This document shows, one piece after another, positions 57,060 through 64,000 of a stretch of DNA of 64,000 nucleotides. Made by a program: the position numbers and the translations under genes. Where the stretch lies: positions 11,638,341 through 11,702,340 of the forward strand of contig OZ029914.1 of the NCBI GenBank assembly GCA_964023275.1, read 5' to 3'. Source of the stretch: Norana najaformis. Its lineage: Eukaryota > Annelida > Clitellata > Crassiclitellata > Hormogastridae. The notes beneath the pieces are model-generated. The model saw only the letters and a list, made by a program, of their open reading frames with translations. It was not told the origin of the DNA and did no database searches. The number at the start of each line of letters is the position of its first letter. Position 1 is the first letter of the stretch.

Positions 57060-57650
57060 GTCTAGAATGTGACGGTTTTGGTCTTGAATTTAGTTTTGGC
57101 AGAGTTGAGAAAAAGAAGGTTAGAGGACATTCATTTTTAGATATGATTGACAAAATCAAGGAACTGAATGTTGGATGCGACTGAGGAACTTGGATAGAAT
57201 GATATGAAGAGTTGAGTTTCATCAGCAAAAAGATGGTGGTCTACTGAAGAGGATTCCATGAGACGACTCAGCGGCGTGTTGTACAAACTGAAGAGAAATG
57301 GCCCTAGAACGGAACCTCGAGGACACCACAACAGAGAAGGGTTCCGAACAGTGACTTGCAGCTTTTACCGAAAAAGAGAGGAAAGACAGGTAAGACTGGA
57401 ACCAAAAATGGGCTGGATCAGAGAAACTAAACCAGGACGATAGTTGTTGAAGAAGTAAGTCATGATCGATGGTTTCAAAAACAGAAGACAGGGGGAAGAG
57501 ACTTGCTGGTTACAAATGGCAGACACTTGTTTATTGTTTATCGAGGCAATTTATGATTTAGATTGATGTGGATTGAGAAACGAGTTTGAAAAAGGGATTC
57601 ATTCAGCCGAACATGGATAGTGTGAGTTCACTTAGCTTAGATACTATTGA
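57060..57650 (-). pseudogene. CR1/L2-type LINE L-a, copy 4 (RT core)
   Basis: The clearest RT core in the window. The minus strand reads VFETIDHDLLLQQLSSWF near 57480-57425, then PRGSVLGPFLFSLYNTPL from 57319 and HHLFADETQLFISF, with the catalytic motif FADE (FADD expected) at about 57218-57229. Next come SSSVASNIQFLDF and MSSNLLFLNSAKTKF. The second catalytic Asp has become Glu and there are frameshifts, so it is dead. Confidence 0.82.
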
Positions 57651-57679
57651 AAGTTTTGAGGTTTTCTTTGTCGATTTCC

Positions 57680-58045
57680 CATGCTATTTATGCAGCCCTA
57701 GCTCTTTCCCGCATTAATCAACTGAAGTCTAAATTAAATACTGCGTTTCGGCTGATTGGAGGTACAGGCCTACTTAAGGTTTGGCATATAAGCAGCTTCT
57801 TTCGGAAGAAACGGTACTGGTCACCAATGCAAAAGCGCAGTTAGTTCAAGATCTTAATGCTTGTACGAAATCGTCTTGAAGCCTGTGCTTCGTTGTAACT
57901 AAAGGAGCTACATGTCTCGGTCTCATCCATCCCTGGCTGCAGATGCCTTCGTTATGATGCGCAAGGTGACCAGTCTGAACTTCCACGTTCCAAAAGAAGA
58001 TTCGCTGAGATAGGTCCAACCTTTTGGAATAAGATGAATTGCAAC
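57680..58045 (+). pseudogene. CR1/L2-type LINE C-terminal fragment (L-b), copy 2
   Basis: Plus strand: YAALALSRINQLKSKLNTAF with RLIGG, RYWSPM, FKILMLVRNRLEACAS, CLRYDAQGDQSELPRS and FAEIGPTFWNKMNCNL then stop. Parallel to 12965-13313. It joins the L-a copy at 57650-57690 as the first copy does. Confidence 0.78.
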
Positions 58046-58049
58046 CTAT

Positions 58050-58350
58050 AATGTGAGCGTGGTTTTTCCGAGATCACCCCAGCTTGTTGATATCCTGTTG
58101 TTGTTGAGGATTGGCGCTTTGCCAAAACCATCGCAATCAAGGGGCGGTCCCAAGCGGACTGTTTGTGAGTCATGGTTGTTTCTGTCTGTACTGTGCCTGA
58201 TAACGAAGACCAGGCAGTTAGGGCAGATGCCAGAGCGCAGTCTGACTGCACATTTAACATGAGCAGGATGGAAGCCTATACCGGCGTTGTGCCTGTAGCT
58301 GGAGCCTAACAGGCGGGAATAGCTAGCAAGCGTACGCCACCAATACAACC
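58050..58350 (-). pseudogene. Fragment of restriction-endonuclease-type LINE
   Basis: The minus strand reads SDCALASALTAWSSLSGTVQ and MTHKQSAWDRPLIAM. This is the ALtAW..ltG....-....+Q..WD.pl. segment also seen in the LINE at 6680-8137 (NTALNAWMVFTGAKPPTGS, HRQREWDS). Diverged counterparts are at 14370-14500 and 28560-28700. Confidence 0.65.
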
Positions 58351-58364
58351 AGTGTTACCACTCC

Positions 58365-58665
58365 TGGGGCGGCACGATAGCAGAATGGTAACACACTGGC
58401 ACGAAGAGCAGAAGGTAGCGGGTTCAAACCCAGCTAGCCCTACAAAAGGTCGACTCAGCCTTCCGCTACTCCCTAGATGGCGGCAGGAAAATGAGTAGCA
58501 GTTTCACTGCGATGGTAACCTCGGGTTCAGCGGAAAGACATGGCCACCTACCGCCGATGTATGGCAATGCCACCTGAGGGCTGATGGCCTAGCACCGGAG
58601 ATCAGCACCGGGCCCGACACTCGAAACGAGTATGGGCAAAACCTTTACCTTTACCACTCCTTGGG
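58365..58665 (+). mobile_element. SINE family 3 (tRNA head, conserved central region, TTTACC tail)
   Basis: tRNA-like head GGGGCGGCACGATAGCAGAA with A-box TAGCAGAATGG and B-box GGGTTCAAACCC at about 58429-58440. The body starts GGTCGACTCAGCCTTCCGC and has GGAAAATGAGTAGCAGTTT. That arrangement resembles, from memory, the Nin-DC/cephalopod-type SINE core (GACTCAGCCTT...AAAATgAGTACCAGT). The tail is CCTTTACCTTTACC. A full head-to-tail single copy. Confidence 0.75.
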
Positions 58666-58669
58666 TTTT

Positions 58670-59345
58670 TTCACAAGATCTTGGGTTTTTGTATCCGAAC
58701 TTGGGATATGGGTTTTCCCTGAAGAACTGGTTTTTTTTCTTATTTTACTGAAACCCATTTTTGGCCTGGTGGTTTCAGCAGCAAACGGGACAAAGTCATT
58801 ATTTACTCATTAATTTATTAACTGAATCGTATAATTTCACGTAAAAATTCAAGTTTTGTCACCAAAATAATTAAAATCGCACAAAATTCCAGTGCTAGTA
58901 AAATGAAACAAATATTAAAGATTGTCCGTTACGGTCTGGATGATCGATGTCAATAAAAGACTTAATATTTGTGAAGCGTGGTCTATGCACGATTTAAAAA
59001 TATAGATCTAAAAGGAGACTGCAGTTTTTCGGAAGTAAACTCTTGCGTTTAAAAAAAACTAAAGTCTAAAATATTTTATTAGTCTACTATTCTACTAGTG
59101 CTGTTTTACTTTAAAAATTAAAACAAATTACAAAATTGAAATGGGTTATAGAAGTAATAATTCCAGCGATTCGGACTGTAGTGAAAAGAAAAACAAAGTC
59201 AATGAACGTAGTAGCAGAATTTAAAATTTTGACCAATAGATAAAACATAGAACAACACTTTTATTCTAAAAACCGGTTTAATTGCATTATATTATAATAT
59301 TATCATATATAATAAATGATATATTATGTTACAATCCCTTTAATG
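58670..59345. other. AT-rich DNA, no gene seen
   Basis: A short run of TTGGGTTTT-like units at 58658-58750, otherwise featureless. Confidence 0.5.
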
Positions 59346-59359
59346 ATTCAAAAGTTTGC

Positions 59360-59570
59360 TGAGAAACTGTCCTTGGGTTTTCTTTATACAGTGGTATCCG
59401 TCATTGGGAGAGAGGCTTGCTCCTAACTGCAGTTATAGCCAAGCTGAGGATGTAGGTCAGGCCGCTGCGCAGAGGTCTTATATATTGGATGAGACTTGTT
59501 TATCAAAACATGTATGGCAGCGCAGAGTATATAGTAATTTTCAGAAACCAAAGGAACTGTGCAGTTAAAT
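59360..59570 (+). repeat. Fragment of block D, third copy
   Basis: Resembles 14580-14770 (GAGAGGCTTGCTCC.AACT, GCTGAGGAT, CTTGTTTATC.AAACATG, GAGTATA, AGAAACC.A.GGA.CTG). Confidence 0.7.
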
Positions 59571-59574
59571 TTGG

Positions 59575-59745
59575 GCGTTCACCAAGAATAATTCTACTTT
59601 TTGGTTTTACCAGATAAAACAAGTTACATAACCCAGTTATTATTTATTAGTAGGCCTATTTGGGGAGAGAGATATCTAGTACATAGTTAGCTTGGTGCAC
59701 TGTTAACCGAGAGCAGAGGCGTCGATCCGTCGTAAACATTGGGGG
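59575..59745 (+). mobile_element. SINE family 1, copy 5 (head only)
   Basis: GTTCACCAAGAATAATTCTA leader, TACCAGATAAAACAAGTTACAT and a decayed tRNA-like part. It lacks the AAT microsatellite. Confidence 0.6.
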
Positions 59746-60360
59746 AGGGCCGGGCCTATAATGGGGTCTGGATGCAAAGCTCTGTTGGCTTTCAGAGGCA
59801 AAGCCCCTGGTACGAGGGTCAAGATCGAAGTAGGCCTAATGGAGACAGACATAAAGCTCAACTGCTCGTTAGACAAACAATGAGAAATGTCGCTAACATT
59901 ATTTACAGTGGAATGTCAACTTAGGCATACACAGCAGTCATATGGCCGTAATGCTAAAGCAGCGCAATATCAGCACAATTATTTATTCAACAACGAACTT
60001 GCCGAAAATGTTCTGCCTGACTGTGCTTCTTCTAGCAAACTTAGCCGCTAGTGTAGGTTTCAGATTACCTGTCATCTACTTCAGTTTTTATCACTAATCT
60101 AATCTAAGAACTTCTACAGCGCCACTGTAATAGTGCTCAAGGCATCAGTCCATGGTCGCTGCTAAACAAACTCATTGTCCAAGTCAAATTCTATGGTGAG
60201 TCCGGGTCGAAAAACCTAAGAGGAGTCCAGAAGACACAGAGACAGCCTATGGAGAAAATGAGTTTTTAGTCGAAACAGATTTTGCCGAGCGAACATTTGC
60301 CGGAAGAGAGTTACAGAGTCTAGGGTCAGCGACAGAAAAGGCACGCCGTCCAATGCAATG
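59746..60360. other. No gene seen
   Basis: Unassigned. 60110-60130 (GAACTTCTACAGCGCC) resembles a piece of the 1150/56235 repeat. Confidence 0.45.
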
Positions 60361-60369
60361 GTTTTAGGA

Positions 60370-60730
60370 TTGACGATATATGATTATATTTTGGAGTTTT
60401 AGTGATAGCTCTAGCCAGTGTATTTTGAAGCTTCGTCACATTAGCTTTAGAAATGCCAGTAAGAAGCGATTTGCAGTAGCCAAACAAACAAGGACAGAGA
60501 AGAGATTGTGACGCATAATCCTATAAATATCACGAATGTGGTAGTGGGCAGGCCTACATATAGAATTAATATGTTCTTTGAATGGCAGGTTGGAGTCAAA
60601 TACAACACCCAAATTGCACGATGAACAGTTGCGTTGTATGACACAAATGCCTATACGGACAGATGTCAGAGAATTAAATTTAGTCAGTTGCTGTGAGGTT
60701 CCGAAAAGTAGAAACTCAGTTTGGGATGAG
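60370..60730 (-). pseudogene. LINE RT C-terminal fragment
   Basis: Minus-strand frames give NLGVVFDSNLPFKEHIN (60620-60570), HIRDIYRIMRH and LVWLLQIASYWHF, the LGV.fDs.L.f..HI......y..lr.i.ri...L segment found after the RT core of jockey/CR1-type LINEs. Shifted twice. Confidence 0.65.
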
Positions 60731-60864
60731 TTTTAAGAGTCATCCATGACTGAACTAGTTTAAGACTCTAGTTTCAGAGCAAAGAGTTGAGTCACTTGCC
60801 TTAAATGCATGCAGATTGTGTAAAAGAAAACAAATTCATATTTTACATTTAATATTGTTGTAAT

Positions 60865-60877
60865 ACATCATATGTAT
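60865..60877. repeat. Target duplication of the RTE insertion, left
   Basis: ACATCATATGTAT, identical to 61467-61479. Confidence 0.85.
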
Positions 60878-61466
60878 GGAGAGTGGAGAAGTTCTGCTAT
60901 CTGGGAAGTATGGTTACGGATGATGCAAGGTGCCAAGTGGAAATAAAAAGAAGGATAGCTATGGGAAAGGATGCATTTTATAAAAGGAGGGAACTACTCA
61001 GAGGCAGTCTAAACAGGAAGCTAAAAAAGAGAATGGTTAAAACATTGGTATGGAGTGTCGTCCAGTATGGCTCAGAGACGTGGACAATGCGGAAGGAAGA
61101 CATTAAAAGACTAGAGGCCTTCGAGATGTGGATATGGCGCAAAATGGAGAGAGTCAGCTGGAGGGAGCGAAGAACCAATGAAGAAATATTGCAGCTGGTG
61201 GAGGAAAAAAGATCCTTGATAGGCACTATACGCGGACGACAGAGAAAATGGATCGGCCACATCCTGAGAGGGGACACCCTATTAAAAGACATCATCGAGG
61301 GAAGAATAGAGGGAAAAAGAACACGTGGCAGACCAAGAGCAATGCTACTGGACTGGATGATGACAGAGGAGGGATACAGTGGACTGAAGAGAGAGGCACA
61401 GAACAGAGAAAGATGGCGTCATTGGACATACGAACCTGCCGAGGGGCAGAGAACATAAAGAAGAAG
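60878..61466 (+). mobile_element. RTE-clade LINE, 5'-truncated insertion with open C-terminal frame
   Basis: 589 bp between two exact 13-bp copies of ACATCATATGTAT. The frame (open from 60883, ending at 61458) encodes the ORF2 C-terminus: [108 protein letters not shown]. These are standard RTE motifs (YLGS.IT.DG, VWSV..YG.ETWT, FEMWcwRrmlkisW, R+.KWiGHilR, EGk+.rGRpr...ld). GTG at 60883 is inside the ORF, not a start. The 3' end is AAAGAAGAAG, the short A-rich repeat tail usual for RTE. The open frame and exact duplication suggest a fairly recent insertion. Confidence 0.9.
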
Positions 61467-61479
61467 ACATCATATGTAT
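61467..61479. repeat. Target duplication of the RTE insertion, right
   Basis: ACATCATATGTAT. It leads into AGCGCCTCGCATAACC...AAAGCGCT, a motif pair reminiscent of CR1-type LINE tails. Confidence 0.85.
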
Positions 61480-62574
61480 AGCGCCTCGCATAACCTCTCA
61501 AAAGCGCTCTAAATTTATTAATTACTCATTTATAACCGGATGTCAACACAATGAGGCACTATATAATCCACTTACGTGATTCTTTTCTTGTACCTATACA
61601 GATGGGTTGGATAGTTGAGTCAACTAGGAAAATTTTCTATACCTGGAGTTGAACCTTGGGAAACTAAGTAACTGGCTTTCAATTTCATCTCATTGCATCT
61701 ACATCAAACAGTGATGAAAAGCTGATGAGCCTACCTCCACAAGTGCAATTTCACCATCAATACTGTCATCTAGCCGTTTCCGTTATATACCAAATTTATC
61801 TATTTTATTATCACCAAATTCAAACACAACGTGCCTAAAATTTTACTTATTCAAAATTAACGAAATCTTATATCCATATAGTTAACAGAGGAAGCTTTCT
61901 TAGGCTAGCGATGCAGAGACTGTGTGGGGATTATAATTATAAAGGGCGACTATACGAATACGGGTAAATATGTATCCACCCCATATTTACAAAACCATAT
62001 GGACATAAGGTACATGTATATGGTTTTGTAACTGGAGACTAATTTAGCGGGTCGGGTTACATCCCTACTGTCAAAGATGACATCCAGATGGCGATGACAT
62101 TGTTGTGAGGGCGAGTTGTCTGACCTGCATTCCATTAATTTTTCAGAGTTCTGTCAAATCTTGCTATAGATCTATGCCCTCTGACGACCTGTGCGGTTTA
62201 AAGTATGTATGCGTGACTGCCTGTGACTCAGTTCGCTTGGTCGACATGCGTATAATTATAACTACATATGTACTGATGTAGTACATATTGATGTATCTGT
62301 CTTTCTATCTGTCCGTTTGTCTACTTAAGCAAAAGTAGGCATAGAGAGAGATACCTAGAGAGGTACAATTGGAAATTACGGATGGCACTGTTTACTGACG
62401 TCTTAAAGTGAAGAATGAGAACTAAAATTGTCAGTCCAGAGCTGCCTTGTAGGCCTACCGATTTTACAGCCAATATATTGCCGGGGCCCAACCAATGGCC
62501 GGGCCCCCAGGCTCAAAATATTGCCGTGCCCAGGGGCACCCATACGATCGACGCCCCTGATCGAGTGGTCGATA
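61480..62574. other. No gene seen
   Basis: GC-richer at 62480-62560; small ORFs lack domains. Confidence 0.5.
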
Positions 62575-62700
62575 GGTTCAAATCCATGCCAAAGCAGAAA
62601 GACGAGAAAATTGAATTGCAGTAATCTAGGTGAGTTAGTATGAACAAGTGAATGAGACACACTGCAGCGCTGAATGAGAGATTGCATAGTATAATAACAA
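62575..62700 (-). pseudogene. B-box remnant fused to LINE L-c fragment
   Basis: A SINE-like GATAGGTTCAAATCC at about 62570-62584 is followed by TTGCAGTAATCTAGGTGAGT, GCTGAATGAGAGATTGCATA, matching 30593-30650 and 50560-50640. Confidence 0.6.
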
Positions 62701-62731
62701 TAATAATGATGATGATGATGATGATAATAAT
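62700..62731. repeat. (AAT)n/(GAT)n tract
   Basis: Short triplet array. Confidence 0.9.
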
Positions 62732-62811
62732 AAATTAGGACTTTAATAGTATATTCCCAGTTAACAAAAACAACTATCCTTTGTTATATGATTTTTGCTA
62801 ACAGGAAAGAT

Positions 62812-62852
62812 AATAGTAGTAGTAGTAGTAGTAGTAGCAGCAGCAGTAGTAA

Positions 62853-62926
<74 letters not shown>

Positions 62927-62956
62927 ATGGTAGTAGTAGGAGTAGTTGCAATAGTA
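62812..62956. repeat. (AGT)n microsatellite
   Basis: Long AGT array with AGC and AAT interruptions. It precedes SINE family 1 copy 6, as the AAT/AGT tract does at 18931. Confidence 0.97.
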
Positions 62957-62967
62957 GTAATCGAAAT

Positions 62968-63480
62968 AAATTCGTCCACCAACATCAGTTACTTTGTTTG
63001 ATATAACTAAAGAACGGCAATTAGATGACCTACTTATTTGTTATATGTTATTACCAGTTGGAGATCACGATAGTCTAGTAGTTAGCGCACTGGATGTCCA
63101 AGCAATAGTTGGGGGTTCAAATGGACGTCCAAGCAAGAGTTGGGGTTCAAATCCCTGCCAGAGCAGAAAGCTTACTGAGATTTCTGATCCAATTGTTCTC
63201 TTCCTCCACGTTTTACTCCTGAGAAACGAGTACACTGACCGTACACTGTCAGTTGGAAGATCAGGCAGCGAAGAAGAGGACTGGTCACCCTACTCATATG
63301 CCAGTTTGGTAGCACAGGGTAAGCAGACACGATACCCTGTCTCAGCTGCTTATAACAAGGAAAGTTACGTTCGGATCTTGAGGCGCATTGGTGCAGACGT
63401 ACCTCTCGCATATCAGGTAGGATGAACTGTTGGAGCAACAGAAGCTCACAAGAATAAAACGGAAGCCGACAGCCCAACAA
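62968..63480 (+). mobile_element. SINE family 1, copy 6
   Basis: Leader TCCACCAACATCAGTTACTT, A-box-like TAGTCTAGTAGTTAG (63070-63084). The B-box region is duplicated in tandem: GGGTTCAAAT at about 63113-63122 and again at 63143-63152, with GGACGTCCAAGCA between. The body is full length and close to copy 1. Confidence 0.8.
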
Positions 63481-64000
63481 ATTCTTATATAGAATGCGTC
63501 GTATTGACGCCGGCCCTACGTGTACTGATTATGTGGAATGATTTTGGCGAGAGATGGGGAATAAACGGTATCGACAAAACAGTTCTATTCTATTCTTAGA
63601 AACAAATTTGATTTATAGACAAATATAATTTTGACAAATGAAGCGGCAGCAAACTCAATCGACGATCCGGGATGGCTACATTGGTAAATGCGTACGCCAA
63701 GGAGCCTCTATGCGTGAGGACCCTCATTCGTGGCTTATTCCAGAGATTTAATTCTCGGGCTAACAACAGTCCGTGCACGGGGACTTTAAATGACGTGGCT
63801 TCCATTCAAACGGGCAGCGGTGGTGAAGGAACTCACAGGAATAAATTCATTGCAAAACGAGGATGGTCGAAGTTATACGATCGCTATATAAAACGTATAC
63901 AATTGCAATTTTTTCTGACAGATATGTAGGGCCTATTTGAAAGACGATTCAGCGTCCTGGTCACTTGGACGAGTCACAATAATTTTCAGAACAGTTTTCA
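63481..64000 (+). mobile_element. Linker and SINE family 2, copy 2, running off the window
   Basis: Continues colinear with 19505-20020: GGAATGATTTTGGCGAGAGA, GTATCGACAAAA.AGTTCTAT, A-box-like GGCTACATTGGTAAAT at about 63674, decayed B-box GAGATTTAATTCTC at 63743-63756, CAAACGGGCAGCGGTGGT. Confidence 0.75.

Noticed and set aside
60978-61501. Minus-strand ORFs opposite the RTE fragment
   Set aside because: Shadow frames of the plus-strand RTE coding sequence.
62761-63006. Poly-Ser, poly-Val and poly-Thr ORFs
   Set aside because: All frames of the AGT array are open; no protein evidence.

Overview
The window is eukaryotic, almost certainly from an invertebrate animal. It is AT-rich and dense in microsatellites, and nearly everything recognisable is mobile DNA: LINE, SINE, LTR and DNA-transposon fragments. 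Genuine exons are few, and they use canonical GT/AG splice sites. A mollusc, possibly a gastropod, would fit the tRNA-like SINEs, the RTE and CR1/L2-type LINEs and the signal-peptide plus Ig exon pair. That placement is inference, because no diagnostic single-copy gene is present. There are two N gaps (1467-1489 and 32015-32047). I found no CRISPR array, operon, rRNA gene or functional tRNA gene.

Layout. 0-5 kb: a Ty3/gypsy reverse-transcriptase remnant with a possible LTR, a 160-bp (GCCT)n tract and unassigned AT-rich DNA. 5.2-12.2 kb: a decayed UBX-type exon resembling the C-terminus of FAF2/UBXD8, followed by about 7 kb of downstream sequence. The same block recurs in order at 46.3-48.4 kb, and its distal part at 55.3-56.9 kb. 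A LINE with a restriction-endonuclease-like tail lies inside the first copy. 12.3-29.3 kb: several copies of a composite of LINE fragments and non-coding units, two to three SINE families and a solo LTR. 29.4-33.6 kb: more repeats, plus the start of a secreted Ig-domain gene (exons at 31.0 and 31.4 kb) whose remainder is not identified here. 34.2-36.6 kb: an apparently complete DNA transposon. It has inverted ends beginning CACTGG, a TTA target duplication, a TATA promoter with three CRE-like sites and one uninterrupted 559-codon ORF. 36.6-46 kb: mostly unassigned DNA, microsatellites and a long polypyrimidine tract. 48.9-53 kb: LINE copies, then hAT and piggyBac transposase fragments. 53.9-54.6 kb: a 708-bp hAT deletion derivative with an 8-bp target duplication. 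57-64 kb: further LINE and SINE copies and a 5'-truncated RTE insertion with a 13-bp target duplication.

Only two loci look potentially functional: the 34.2-36.6 kb transposon and the Ig-domain exons. The rest is layered transposition, segmental duplication and microsatellite growth, and the order of events can partly be read from copies that lack a given insertion. All similarity statements come from reading the sequence by eye. No alignment or database search was run, so block edges are approximate unless a target duplication or splice site fixes them.
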